The position numbers and the translations under genes were made by a program. Shown here piece by piece: positions 31,041-43,400 of a stretch of 64,000 nucleotides of DNA. The notes below the pieces were generated by a model. It was given only the letters and a program-made list of their open reading frames with translations, had not been told where the DNA came from and ran no database searches. This stretch comes from Flammulina velutipes. Its lineage: Eukaryota; Basidiomycota; Agaricomycetes; Agaricales; Physalacriaceae. Numbering within the stretch: position 1 is the first letter of the stretch; every line of letters begins with the position of its first letter. The DNA is taken from positions 2,976,001 to 3,040,000 of the forward strand of contig CM022368.1 in assembly GCA_011800155.1 (NCBI GenBank), given 5' to 3'.

Positions 31041-32278
31041 ATGACCATCACCGCTTCGCCCGCCGAGCTCAAAAATCTCGAAGACGTCCTGCTCAACACG
31101 CAAGGAAATGTCCTTCTGCACAATCGATTCCGTGCTCTGTTCACCCTGAAATCATTCAAATCTGAAGAAGCCGTTCAGATTATCGCGAAAGGTCAATTTT
31201 AACACAAGTTAATCTGCGTATCAGATAATCTAATCTCTATCCAGGTTTTCAAGATGAATCTGCTCTGCTAAAGCACGAGCTAGCGTACTGCCTAGGGCAG
31301 ATCCAAAAGACCTCCGCCTTGCCTATCCTCCAGGTTGTCCTCGCGGACAAAACAGAGGACCCAATGGTCCGACATGAGGTGCCAATCCGTCCATTCCCTA
31401 CTCTACGGATACTAAGGTTTCACGAGTAAGGCAGCTGAAGCCATGGGCGCGATATCATCCATGGACTCCCTCCCTATCCTCAAAGAATATCTGGCAGACG
31501 AGAACAAGAGCGTACGTGAGACGTGCGAAATTGCGCTCGCGAGGATCGAGTGGGACAGCTCCGAAGAGGGCAAACGCCACAAACAGTTAGAAAAGGATCA
31601 AATCCCGTAAGTCTCTCGTCTATTTCCTTCTTCGGGGCTGATCAATTTCTAACAGCACCTACACGTCCATCGACCCCGCCCCGCCAACGTCCGGTCTCCT
31701 CTCGGGCGCACCAAAACCAGAAGACCTGTCGTCAACCAACATCCCAGACCTAAAAGCTAAACTGCTGGACACGACTCTCCCGCTCTTCCAGCGCTACCGC
31801 GCCATGTTCGCTCTGCGCAATATCGGCACCCCCGACGCCGTCGACGCTCTCGCAGCAGGCTTCGCCGACGACAGCGCCCTGTTCAAGTAAGCATCCTCCA
31901 ACCTCGAACTTCGGCCATCCTTCTTAATTCACATCCATAGACACGAAATTGCATTCGTATTCGGCCAGCTTCTTTCTCCGCATTCTGTGCCGTGCCTTGT
32001 CGATGTTCTCAAGGATAATGCGGAGTCGGAGATGGTGCGCCACGAAGCGGCAGAAGCACTAGGTGGTATTGCTACTCCGGAGGTGCTCCCGCATCTGAGA
32101 GAGTGGGTGGCGAGGGAAGATGCGCCAAGGGTCGTGAGAGAGAGCTGCCAGGTCGCGCTCGATATGTATGAGGTATGTTGTTGGTCCTCCTCAACTGTCA
32201 GCGCTGATCGGGACTGTTGCATAGTATGAAACCTCAAATGAATTCCAGTACGCCAACACACTGGAGGCTGCTGCATGA
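31041..32278 (+). CDS. LIA1: Deoxyhypusine hydroxylase (HEAT-repeat di-iron enzyme)
   Basis: Catalyses the last step of hypusine formation on eIF5A. Starts [15 protein letters not shown] at 31041. Several introns interrupt the frame, the first between AKG (31191) and FQDES (31245). Two arms of HEAT-type repeats carry the four His-Glu metal-binding pairs: HELAYCLGQ and HE/AAEAMGA (split by an intron just after HE), then HEIAFVFGQ and HEAAEALGG. The linker between the arms includes [10 protein letters not shown]. The C-terminus is [17 protein letters not shown] with the stop at 32276-32278. All key residues seen. It shares a short divergent promoter with MRT4. Confidence 0.95.
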
Positions 32279-32394
32279 CACAGTTGGCGTGTATCATCAA
32301 GTAGAGTCATCGAACAAGCTCGTGTATCATCATAAAATCCTGTAGATTGCATGGCCTACAGATAAATACAAATCTCGGGGATTCGTCCAGACGC

Positions 32395-33085
32395 CTACAA
32401 GAGAGTCGCAACCGTCAGAGCCAAGATACCGGCCACACCGACGGACATGCCCAATTTCACTGCACCGTCAGTGTTGTCGTTCACATTGTCGGAAGATGAT
32501 GAACCACTGCTGGACTCGGCACTGGACGTGGAGGTGGTAGTAGAATCGCCAGCGTCAGCCTCTACGGTGGCATCTGAGATATCCACTCCTCCGGTCTTGC
32601 ACGCAGATTGGTATACTGAACGAAAATTAGATTGTGAAACAAAAGATAGGGCGAAGTGGACGCACGATCGTAAACACTCTGTAGCAACTCCTTGTTATCA
32701 TCCGTGTCGTCCGTAGCGAGGGCACAGTTCATGCAGTCAACGTATTTGGACGCCTTGTCCTGTGAACAGGGACATTCGATGCCGTCGGCGACTTCACATT
32801 GCTATGCGAGGACCGTTGAGGAGGGAAGAAGAAAAAAGCGCATGGCAACACACGTTGAGATCATCAAGCACCGCACATCTGTCTTGACACTCTGCGGGGA
32901 TGCTGTCTGTGGGCGTTCCCGACGTGCTGTTAAACGGCGACGTCGATTGGCGAGAAAAGATGGATGTGTGTAGGGAGGATGCTGAGATGACTGGAAAAGG
33001 GGGACAGTGAGATAGAGGTGAATTGACTTGGATGACCAGACGTACCTCCAGCGAACGAGAGGACAACGAGGGACGTGAACTTCAT
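32395..33085 (-). CDS. Small secreted 8-Cys protein with likely GPI anchor
   Basis: Exon 1 encodes a signal peptide, MKFTSLVVLSFAG, cut by a GTACGT intron. Exon 2: a Ser/Thr-rich linker and AECQDRCAVLDDLN. Exon 3: QCEVADGIECPCSQDKA and YVDCMNCALATDD. Exon 4: YQSACKTGG followed by a Ser/Thr-rich stretch (STSSAESSSGSSSS) and a hydrophobic C-terminus (LGMSVGVAGILALTVATLL) that ends the protein. The mature part has eight cysteines (ECQ-RC, QC, ECPC, DC-NC, AC). The Ser/Thr stalk and C-terminal hydrophobic tail suggest GPI attachment. The pattern is reminiscent of, but does not clearly fit, CFEM. A cell-wall or effector-like role is only inferred. Confidence 0.7.
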
Positions 33086-33929
33086 TGTGAGGGTATAGGT
33101 TAACTTATGGGGACAAAACCTGGGTGTGCAAGTTCATCACGTCTCGAATCAGGCTTTATATATAGTCGGTTTGAAGATGCCTGTCACCCCCGAAGATCAG
33201 GGGTGTGCGTGTTACACGCGTACACCGGTGGCTGGATGAGACTCATGAGCGCTCCGGGGCGAACGTTCAATGCGTGAGCTCCAAATTAATAGCTATGGCT
33301 TGGCTGGCAGTAATGCGGTGACCGATGACTGCAATTTACTAGGCATCACTGCTTCCTAGAGAGTTTTTACGCGTCGAGTGTCTGATAGCAATCATTGAAA
33401 TCAGTGTTTCATGCGACAGTTGTCAAACCCCTGACGCGACTTGTCTAAATTTGTTAGCACGTTCATGGCTGTTTATGGACAGCCCCGGACCGAGTAGTAG
33501 TGTGGCGCTATGCAGCTGATTGGGCTGTGGAGTAACAGTCAACGTCAACGTCAAAGTACAGTAAAAGATTCAATGCTATCGGATTTATGGCACCGCCTCA
33601 CCGCGACGAGGACAGGCCACGGTTTCATGCCACTAATCAAAATGATGATAACAGCGAACATTGATAAAGTATAGAGCCCGCCACGATCCCATATGATAAT
33701 CAAGAATGGTGTTTGACGAGGGCAGAAAGACAAGGGAAGGACAACAATCACTGGCAGAGCCAAATATTTCCCCATTAAAGTGAGTAAGTAGTAGGGTAGG
33801 GTAGATAATTACGAGAGAAAACACATTATAAAGATATCGCTTATGCATTAAATGGGTCTAGAGGGTCTGAGGACTTGCGTTTAGAGAGATGCGATAAAAA
33901 CAGACGAGTAAAGATTACCTTTGAAACAT
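33086..33929. other. Intergenic region, no gene seen
   Basis: Upstream of the small secreted protein gene. A TATA-like TTTATATATAG at about 33153 precedes its start on the other strand. No further coding frame with support. Confidence 0.4.
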
Positions 33930-34688
33930 CTATATGTTGCGTTGGCCAAAGGGTGCACGACTCTCTTTTGCCTTCGTCTTGAGATTTGATTTCTTGATAG
34001 CGGAAGGTAGAGTTCGAGATCTCGGACGCGTAGATTGGATTTTCACCAGAGGGTGCTCGTTTTCGTTCGGTGAGGATTTGACGGTGGACAGGACGGGATG
34101 CGGAGGGCGCATGGGAAGAGGTGGTATCACTTGGCGAGGAAGGGAGGGGAAGGATGCAGATGCGGAGATTGATGACAGTGAGGAACGCCTTGGAAGTCGA
34201 CAAGCTGAACAACCATGAATGAATTGAGAAGATTCATGACGATGCTTTTTGCATGCAGAGGAGGTTGGGCGGGATGGAGGGGGAGCTAGTGTCTGTATTT
34301 CGTTCCAGTACTCTCGCGTTATCCATCTTATCCTCGCTATAGACGACTGATCTGCGAACTCTCTACGGGTGTCGATGATACGAGAGAGGTCCAACGCTAG
34401 CTGAGAGAGCGTATCTGCAGAGTACTTGTTCGATGGGTCGAGGACTCGCCAAGAGCGGAGTTTTTTGAGAACTTGGGGTGCGTGTTGTGCGTGTCCAAGC
34501 GTGTAGCAGAGAGAGAAAATAAATGCGGGCGAGATGACGCGAGAGTGTGAAGCGTGTGAGACGAGAAGGGTGTGTAGAACGTCGAAAGAGCTCTCGCTGG
34601 CGAATAAAATATCTTTTTCGTTTTCGAAGGGTATCGATGTATCTAGGATGGGCGATTCTGAAAGACAGAGTTCGAGAGAGCTATCCAT
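33930..34688 (-). CDS. Uncharacterised basic protein, ancestor of the truncated copy at 39850
   Basis: The start MDSSLELCLS at 34688 is chosen because the same start is kept in the duplicated copy; the frame stays open upstream to 34961. The N-terminal half is predicted helical (HTLLVSHASHSRVISPAF, LGHAQHAPQVLKKLRSWR, SADTLSQLALDLSRI). The C-terminal half is Ser/Arg/Pro-rich with a CSACRL motif and basic ends. The C-terminal end may continue in a further exon. I recognise no family. It lies just upstream of, and divergent from, the first GH115 gene, and its 5' half was included in the segmental duplication. Confidence 0.55.
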   Translation of the reverse strand: MDSSLELCLSESPILDTSIPFENEKDILFASESSFDVLHTLLVSHASHSRVISPAFIFSLCYTLGHAQHAPQVLKKLRSWRVLDPSNKYSADTLSQLALDLSRIIDTRREFADQSSIARIRWITREYWNEIQTLAPPPSRPTSSACKKHRHESSQFIHGCSACRLPRRSSLSSISASASFPSLPRQVIPPLPMRPPHPVLSTVKSSPNENEHPLVKIQSTRPRSRTLPSAIKKSNLKTKAKESRAPFGQRNI

Positions 34689-35049
34689 GGTGATGGTGGA
34701 AGTAGACGCAGCGTGGGAATATTCTGATGCGGATTGTTGTCTTCTTCTCCCATCATAATCCCGACGTCGTTTATCTTCAAGTTCCAACGTCCAACGATTT
34801 TGTTTACGCACTCTTGCTGTGCTCGAAAAATGGCATAGACATGTCACTTTGTGGGCGCCGACCGGGCCTTGGCTCCCACTGCAAAACTTTTCTACCTCTG
34901 CCACCGAACCGCCTGACCGTTCCTTGGCTACATTTGGCCTGCGTATCCGCCGATATTTCATTCACGACATATGACCGCGGGATTCCCATGTCCGAAGTTT
35001 CTCCATCCCTCATAAATGTACGGCCCGTACGCCCAACCCCAGCAGCACC

Positions 35050-38000
35050 ATGTTCGCACTGATTCCGCTTCTGGCGCTCTCAGCAGCGGGCGCCAACGCT
35101 CTGTCCACCATCTCATGTTCGGTTTCATCCTCCGAGAACTCATCCTTTCCTATCGTTCAGAACGGTATTGCTACCCAAATTATCGTCTCTTCGGATGACT
35201 GGGAGGGTGTCCATCTTGCTGTGAATGACTTCGCCTCGGACATCGAGAGGGTCACTGGTGTCAAGCCAGAGGTCGTGCTGGGAAACGCTACATTGTCGAA
35301 CAACGCGGTTATTGTTGGAACCGTCGGAAAGTCGTCCATTCTCTCACAGGTGTCGGGACTCGATACTACGGACATCGAAGGAGAATGGGAGTCGTTTACT
35401 GGGCAAGTTGTTGACGGTCCGCTTGCCGGTGTCGACCAAGCATACATCATTGCAGGCTCGGACAAACGCGGTACAATCTATGCACTGTATGAACATTCCG
35501 AGCAATTTGGCGTGTCTCCGTGGTATTGGTGCGTGATCTACTACGTTTCTACGCGTTTCTCTTCGGTCTGACTGATTTACAGGTGGGCTGATGTACCGAC
35601 TCAACATCAGGACGAGCTCTATGTACCTCGTTCAGGATGTGCGCATGGCCCACCAACTATTCAGTATCGTGGAATATTCTTGAACGACGAGCAGCCCGGG
35701 TTGCAGCTCTGGGCTATGGAAAAGTTCACTAATGGAACGGGTTCTGCAGAAACAGGATCTCCGTTCAACCACAACTTTTATATCAAAGTGTAAGCGATAT
35801 CCTACTCCTGACGTGTCCATGGCTCATTTATCAATGCCCCAGCTTCGAGCTCTTGCTCCGCCTGAAGGGAAACTATCTGTGGCCGGGTATGTTCACCCAT
35901 GTTACTTTTAACATAATATCCTGACTCCGATGTTCTATTCTAGCGATGTGGGCCAGGTTATTCTTGTTGTTCTACCGAAGAGTTGCCCCAAACTGAATCC
36001 ACCATAGTGCATTCGCCGTCGACGACCCCGAGAACCAGCGCCTAGCTGATGTCTACGGCATCGCTATGGGCACGAGGCACGTTCTTTTTCTCTCGTCAAC
36101 GTCTCCCTTGCTCACGAATCCATCTCTTCAGTCATCAAGAACCCATGTCACGAGCATCCCCGCCTGAATGGGATATCTTCGGTGAGGGCCCGTGGAACTA
36201 TACGTCAAACCCCGATGCTATCTACGATTACTGGGTGGACGGCGTCGAGCGTGCCAAAACGTACGACACAGTTTACACGCTTGGCATGCGAGGTGCTGGC
36301 GATTGTTAGTGGTTTTGATCTTCTTATGCATCTGTGCTGATGCTTTTATTAGTGCCGCTCGACGAAACGACAAATATTAAACTATTGGAGAAAGTCATCG
36401 AGGACCAGCGGACGATCTTAACTCAGGCGTATGGGAATGTCAGTATTGAGACTATCCCCCAGGTTTGGGCCCTTTGTGAGCTGCTAATTTGGATCTTGTC
36501 ATGATGTTGATGCTGACCTGGATGTAGACAAAGAAGTGGAAGGATATTATGAAGGTGGACTGCGTGTTCCGGACGATGTTACCCTACTATGGGCAGATGA
36601 TAAGTGAGCGAGCAATTCCATCTCCGTTATTTCATCAGTATTGATGTTCTTCACAGCTGGGGCAACCTCCGGCGCTACCCATTGGAAGCTGAGAGGAACC
36701 GTAGTGGTGGTGCTGGCGTGTATTATCACGTATGTTCATCTTTTACTTGACGTGAAATCTGAACTTATCAGCGTTGTCAGTTTGATTATGTATGCAACTT
36801 TGTCCTGTATCTCCTAAACTTCACAAGCTTACAATTGTGGATTGCAGGTCGGTGACCCCAGGAACTACAAATGGATTGTTGTAAGTCAAAGACTGCTCTT
36901 AAGATTGGGATGAACTTGCCTGACCTACGTTGCAGTCGACCCAAATCTCCAAGGTATGTCGACGCTCTATGGTGGACGAGAACAAGGTGTCAATCCCACA
37001 TTCAGATATACGAACAAATGTCCATCGCCGTCGAGCGTAACGCGACGCGCCTGTGGATCGTCAACGTTGGCGACCTCAAGCCATATGAGCGAGAAATCGA
37101 ATTCTTCCTCAACTACGGATGGGATGCTCCATCTTGGAACCCAGACAACCTCGACACCTTTGTTTCTCGCTGGGCACAGCGCGAGTTTGCTTTGGATACA
37201 GAGGATTCTCTCATTGTCACAGAGATTGTAGCCAACCTGACTCGCTTCAACGCACGCAAAAAGCCCGAGCTTTTGCTGCCTACGACGTATAGTATCGCTC
37301 ACTACCGAGAGTGAGCTGTTTTTATTTTTGGCACTGTTGTTGCTCATGACCTGACTTTTGTGCAGAGCTGAAGGGATAATAGACTCATGGGATACCCTTC
37401 TCAAGGCCGCAACTGGTGTTTATGAGAAGTTGGCGGATGACTTAAAGCCGGCATTCTTCCAGCTCGTACTTCATCCTGTTGCTGCCAGCGCGAATCTTGG
37501 CAAGATGATCATATACGCAGGAATGAATGCTGTTCGGGCATCACAAGCAAGGCTTAGCACGAATGAGCTTGCGGATCGGGTTGAAGAGCTATTTGACATT
37601 GATTATGAATTAGAGTCACAGTATCATAGTTTACTAGATGGTGAGCTCTTTCGTTTCTCTTACGTCGACGGAAAACTGATAGGCTTCTGATCAGGGAAAT
37701 GGAACCAGTGAGTGATCTCCCCAGACAATAGAAGTGACTAAATGAATGCATTCCCATGTAGTATGATGGACCAGACACGTACGCCGCCTCATTCCTCGGT
37801 CTTGCCAACTTGTTCTCATCTCCTATAGACGTTGGATACTTCTACTGGCAACAGCCTATGGTGAACTCGTATGTGCAGTCACCGTTTTGACGAAATCTTC
37901 CTGACAAGACCCAGGATGCCATCCATAACGAGAGTTCAAGGAAGGAAACAAGCACTCTCCGGTGCTATGCGTCTGGCACCGGAGGGTACCCTCGGAGCAT

Positions 38001-39124
38001 GGTATTACAAATTGAGCTTAGTACAGAGACACAGTCTAATCGACCTACCAGGCCAGGCGATAACTCTAACCAATGTGCTCAAGGATATAACTGCCCCGCA
38101 CCGTCGCTCACACTGGATCCGTATGACGTGTTCGGTACCCGATACGTTGATGTAGGTTCTGGCGGACCGGCACCGTTCAGCTTTAACGTGTCGACGAACG
38201 CAACCTGGTTGACAATCGAACCTACGGAGGGCTATATATCTACAGAACACCCCGAACAGCGTGTCTATGCTTCTGTGACGGACTGGGACGCCCTGGAAGC
38301 TGGGACTTCGTATGCGACGTTGAGATTCACCTCGCAAGCAGAAGGGCAGAAGAGCCAGTCGGTCGTTGTGACGTTCGTTGCGAAGAATACTAAAGGTTCG
38401 CTGGATGCGGATTTCACTGGTGAGCCTCTTTGTGATCTCCGAACGAGCTTGTTCTTACTCTTGCCTAAGGGTTTGTTGAGAGCGCGGGTGTTGTCTCTAT
38501 CGAGGCCGCACATGCATCCCGTAACATTACCGTGGATGATACATATTGGAAAGAGCTGCCTGGTATTGGCCGTACTCTTTCTGGTGTAACTCCCTGGCCA
38601 AGACGTGATGCGAACTTTACTACCGGAGAAGGACCGTCCTTGTACGATCTGTTTCCTTTGAAGAGTATTGCTGTTCTAACGCCTTGACATTTAGGGAGTA
38701 TGATATCTTTACGTTCACGTCCACGCCCAACGCTACTGCGCACATCTACGTATCGCCCTCGCTCAATGCAAACGGTCGTGACCAGCCATTGGGAGTTGCA
38801 TTCCAGCTTGATTCACAGCCGGTGAACGCGTCGTATTTCATGCCTCTGTCCGCTCCGGGGACGCTTCCGAAGAACCCATGGGAGGATTATGTGGCCAATG
38901 CTATCAATCGGATTGATGTCTCGTTTAAAAACGTTTCGGCGGGAGCGCATGTGTTTAAAGTGTTCGCCATTGAGAGTGCCGTGGTGGTGCAAAAGATCGT
39001 TATTGGTGAGGAACACTCCTTTTTTTGACAGTTTGGGGTTGACGGTCGGATGATAGATCTCGGTGGGCTGCAGCCCAGTTATCTCGGGCCTCCGGAGAGT
39101 GTGTACATTGGAGATTCTGAATAG
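35050..39124 (+). CDS. GH115 xylan alpha-1,2-glucuronidase, copy A
   Basis: Removes (methyl)glucuronic acid side chains from glucuronoxylan outside the cell. Signal peptide MFALIPLLALSAAGANA at 35050. N-terminal domain: VSSDDWEGVHLAVNDFASDI, AYIIAGSDKRGTIYALY. Catalytic barrel: FELLLRLKGNYLWP-AMW-AFAVDDPENQ, HQEPMSRASPPEW, VYTLGMRGAGDC, DDVTLLWADDNWGN, FDYVGDPRNYKWI. Then RLWIVNVGDLKPYE, a helical domain (GYGWDAPSWNPDNLD to YELESQYHSLLDG), and C-terminal beta domains ending LQPSYLGPPESVYIGDSE. It has more than a dozen short introns, including a 13-nt exon at 35944-35956 and an 18-nt exon (TCGACCCAAATCTCCAAG, about 36936). All phases I checked join correctly, so it seems functional. Confidence 0.92.
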
Positions 39125-39357
39125 GACTGGCAGCTTACTGGTGTAAGATGGACTAGCTAATGAAATGATGTTCCAGCCCTTCGGTGCATTCTCGAGGGCC
39201 TTTATCCTGTCACTGCTGTCAGAGACTTAATGATATTTCGAACACATGCGAGGGGAGAGTCCATATAGCTTCCAATTTTGCGCCGAGTATACGCCCCCGG
39301 ATCCTGGTCTGCCTACATAAAGGCGCTAATGACCCCTCACTGAAGAGAATGATAAGG

Positions 39358-39719
39358 ATGAAGCTGCTCATTCCCCTCTTCGTCGTTGGTATCCTTCCGG
39401 GGAGTATCGTCTCTCTCTATATCGTACGTTTACATTCAATCAAAGAATGGGAAGACATTTACCCAGGTGGTAGGAACGTCAATTCACTAGTACAGTGTGG
39501 GGGACGGACAATGGGGGTGGAACGACGACATGCATAACGTTCACGTTCCCCGAGCCTACCCAGGTTTCGAGCACTTGGGACGGCGGTACCATGACCGACT
39601 TTCCTCAGGCGTCGTCTTCGAGCACGACGTATTCCGCGCCGACGCCTACCTTGGTAGCTTGTACGTGTGGTTCTCTTTTTGTTGTTCAAAATGGCCTAAC
39701 GGAAAATATGAAGAGGATC
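39358..39719 (+). CDS. Putative small secreted Ser/Thr-rich protein, copy A, 3' end unclear
   Basis: Begins MKLLIPLFVVGILPGSIVS, a signal-peptide-like start. After an intron ending ACAG the frame WGTDNGGGTTTCITFTFPEP and a Ser/Thr-rich stretch (TDFPQASSSSTTYSAP) follow to LVAC. The rest is unclear because the duplicated unit ends soon after (about 39719). The same arrangement recurs at 44751. No domain known to me. It follows the GH115 gene on the same strand. Confidence 0.4.
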
Positions 39720-39849
39720 ACCCTGGGAGGGGCGAATACGAGGAAGAGAACGATCTTTACGAAAACTTGTCAGTGGCTACGGAAGAATGCAACTGGTGAA
39801 GGAGGGGTATTCACAGTACTGTTATTCCGTCCGTCATTTACATCTTGGA

Positions 39850-40129
39850 GACATTTGTTCAGACTGAGAGAATGTATCTGCAGAGTAATTGTTCGATGGG
39901 TTGAGGACCCGCAAAGAACGGAGTTTCTTGACAACTTGGGGCGTGTATTGTACGTGTCCGAGTGTGCGGTTGAATGCGAATATAAAGGTGGACGAGATGA
40001 CGCGAGAGTGTGAGCGTCTGAAACGAGAAGGGTATTGAACATCGAAATATCGCATTTTTGTTTTAAAATGGTATCGATGTATCGAGGATGGGCGATTCTG
40101 AGAAAGAGTTCGAGAGAGCTATCCATCAT
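39850..40129 (-). pseudogene. Truncated, frameshifted copy of the uncharacterised gene at 33930
   Basis: Starts MDSSLELFLRIAHPRYIDT at 40126 and matches the first ~90 residues of the copy-A protein, but similarity switches frame (HSRVISSTFIFAFNRTLGHV and QVVKKLRSLRVLNPSNNYS are in another frame). The 3' half is missing because it lay outside the duplicated unit. A by-product of the tandem duplication. Confidence 0.8.
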
Positions 40130-40489
40130 GGTGGTGGTGAAAGTGGAAGCACCGTGGGAATATTTCAATACATGTTGTCCTGTTCCCGCCATCATCCGTC
40201 TCGACGCTCCACGTTCTTCGACATCCTCCAACGATTAATGATCAATAGTCCTCTTTTCCTAGTACTATGGTCGAATAATGACGTTAGTATGTTACTCCGT
40301 GGGCCGCGACCGCCCCTTGGCTTAGTGGCTCCAACTGCTGAACTTTCCAATTTCTGCCATCGAACTGCCTGACCATCCATTGGTTACATTTGGCTTCCAT
40401 ACCCACTGATATTTCGTTCACACCGGGATGTCCGAAGCTTCTCCGTCTCTCATAAATGCACGGCCCGTACGCCCAACCCCAGCAGCACC

Positions 40490-43400
40490 ATGTTCACTCT
40501 AATTCCCTTTCTGGCTCTCTCAGCTGCGGGTGCCAATGCTCTGTCCACCATCTCATGCTCTGCGCCATCATCTGGAGACTCGTCCTTTCCTATTGTCCAG
40601 AGCGGTGTTGCTACCCAAATTCTTGTCTCTTCGGATGACTGGGAGGGTGTCCATCTTGCTGTGAATGACTTCGCCTCGGACATCGAGAGGGTCACTGGTG
40701 TCAAGCCAGAGGTCGTGCTGGGAAACGCTACATTGTCGAACAATGCGGTTATTGTTGGAACCGTCGGAAAGTCGTCCATTCTCTCACAGGTGTCGGGACT
40801 CGATACTACGGACATCGAAGGAGAATGGGAGTCGTTTACTGCGCAAGTTATTGACGGTCCGCTTTTCGGTGTCGACCAGGCATACATCATTGCAGGCTCG
40901 GACAAACGTGGTACAATCTATGCACTGTATGAACATTCCGAGCAATTTGGCGTGTCTCCGTGGTATTGGTGCGTGATCTACAACGTTTTAACGCGTTTCT
41001 TCTCAGTCTGACTGCTTTACAGGTGGGCTGACGTACCGACTCAACATCAGGACGAGCTATATGTATCACGTTCAGGATGTGCCCATGGCCCGCCAACTAT
41101 TCAGTATCGTGGGATATTCTTGAATGACGAACAGCCCGCGCTGCAGGCCTGGGCTACGGAAAAGTTCACTAATGGAACGGGATCTCCGTTCAACCACAAC
41201 TTCTATGTTAAAGTGTAAGCGATGATTGTATTCTTGACGGGTTGATGACTCATTCAGCAACACCACAGCTTCGAACTCTTACTCCGCCTGAAGGGAAACT
41301 ATTTGTGGCCGGGTATGTATGTTCACCCAGGTTTTTTCGAGTATCCTAACTTCCACGTTCTAGCAATGTGGGGCAGGTCATTGGCATTGTTTTACCGAAG
41401 AGGAGCCCGAGACTGAATATAACGTAGTGCCTTCGCCGTCGACGACCCCGAGAACCAGCACCTAGCTGATGTCTACGGCATCGCTATGGGCACGAGGCAC
41501 GTTGTTTTCTCTCGTCAGCTTCTGTCTTACTCACGAATTCCACCTATTCAGTCATCAAGAACCGATGGCACGAGCATCCCCGCCCGAATGGAATATCTTC
41601 GGCAAGGGCCCGTGGAACTATACGTCCAACCGGAATGCTATCTACGATTATTGGGTGGACGGTGTCGAGCGTGCCAAAACGTACGAGACAGTGTATACCC
41701 TTGGCATGCGAGGTGCTGGCGATTGTCAGTAGTTCTACATGCTCCTTAGGTCCTAGGGCTGATAATTTTACTAGTGCCGCTCGACGAAACGACAAATATC
41801 AATCTCTTGGAGGAAGTCATCGAAGACCAACGGACGATCTTAAGCGATGTGTACGGAAATGTCAGTATCGAGACTATCCCGCAAGCTTGGGCCCTTTGTG
41901 AGACAATAAATTGGATTACGTCTTGATGCTGATAACCTGAATTTAGACAAAGAGGTGGAAGGATACTACGAAGGGGGACTGCGTGTTCCGGACGATGTTA
42001 CCTTATTATGGGCTGACGATAAGTGAGCGAGCAAATACTTCTCCGTAAAGTTCTATATTGATGTACTCAACAGCTGGGGCAACCTTCGACGCTACCCATT
42101 GAAAGCTGAAAGGAACCGTAGTGGTGGTGCCGGCGTGTATTATCACGTGCGTTCATTTTCTACTTCACGCGAGACCTGAACTCATCAGCATTGCCAGTTC
42201 GATTATGTACGCAGCTTCGTCCTGTATATCTCCTCAATCCGACAACCTTACAATTCTTTCTGATAGGTCGGTGGCCCCAGGAACTACAAATGGATCGTTG
42301 TAAGTCAAAGGTTACTGTATGGGGAGATAAATTTGCCTAACCTATGTTGCAGTCGACCCAAATCTCCAAGGTCTGTTGACGCTTCAAGATGTATGAGAAG
42401 AAGGTCTCAGTACCGCATTCTAGATATACGAACAAATGTCCATCGCCGTCGAGCGTAACGCAACGCGCCTGTGGATTGTCAATGTTGGAGACCTCAAGCC
42501 TTACGAGCGGGAAATTGAGTTCTTCCTCAACTACGGATGGGATGCTCCAGCTTGGAACCCAGACAACCTCGACACCTTTGTTACTCGCTGGGCGCAACGC
42601 GAGTTCGCCTTGATCGCAGAGGATGCTCTTCTTGTCACAGAGATCGTGGCCAACCTCACTCGCTTTAACGCACGGAAGAAGCCCGAACTGTTGCAACCCA
42701 CGACGTATAGCATTGTTCATTATCGAGAGTTAGCTGTTTCCACCCCTATTACTGATGTTACTTACGACCTGGATTTTGTGTAGAGCTGAGGGGATAATAG
42801 ACTCATGGGATACCCTTCTCAATGCCGCGACCGGTGTTTATGAGAAGTTGGTGGATGACTCAAAGCCGGCTTTCTCCCAGCTCGTACTTCATCCCGTTGC
42901 GGCCAGCGCGAATCTTGGCAAGATGATCATATACGCAGGAATGAATGCTGTTCGGGCATCACAAGCAAGGCTTAGCACGAATGAGCTTGCGGATCGAGTC
43001 GAGGAGCTATTTGACATTGATTATGAATTAGAGTCACAGTATCATAGTTTACTAGATGGTGAGCTCTTTCGTTTCTCTTACGTCGACGGAAAACTAATAG
43101 GCTTCTTATCAGGGAAATGGAACCAGTGAGTGATCTCCCCAGACAATAGAAGTGACTAAATGAATGTGTAGTATGATGGACCAGACACGTACGCCGCCTC
43201 ATTCCTTGGTTATGCCAACTTGTTCTTATCTCCTATAGACGTTGGATACTACAATTGGCAACAGCCTACGGTGAACTCGTACGTGCAGTTACCATTTGAA
43301 CGAAATCTTCCTGACAAGACCCAGGATGCCATCCATAACGAGAGTTCAAGGAAAGAAACAAGCACTCTCCGGTGCTATGCGTCTGGCACCGGAGGGTACC

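Larger units (their letters stand above)
34390..39719. repeat. Segmental tandem duplication, unit A (~5.3 kb)
   Basis: From inside the uncharacterised gene (about 34390) through the first GH115 gene to about 39719, the sequence recurs at about 39850-45116 in the same orientation (offset near 5,440 bp). Identity is high in exons and in many introns. The left edge cuts the uncharacterised gene, so unit B has only its 5' half. Edges are estimated by eye. Confidence 0.85.
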
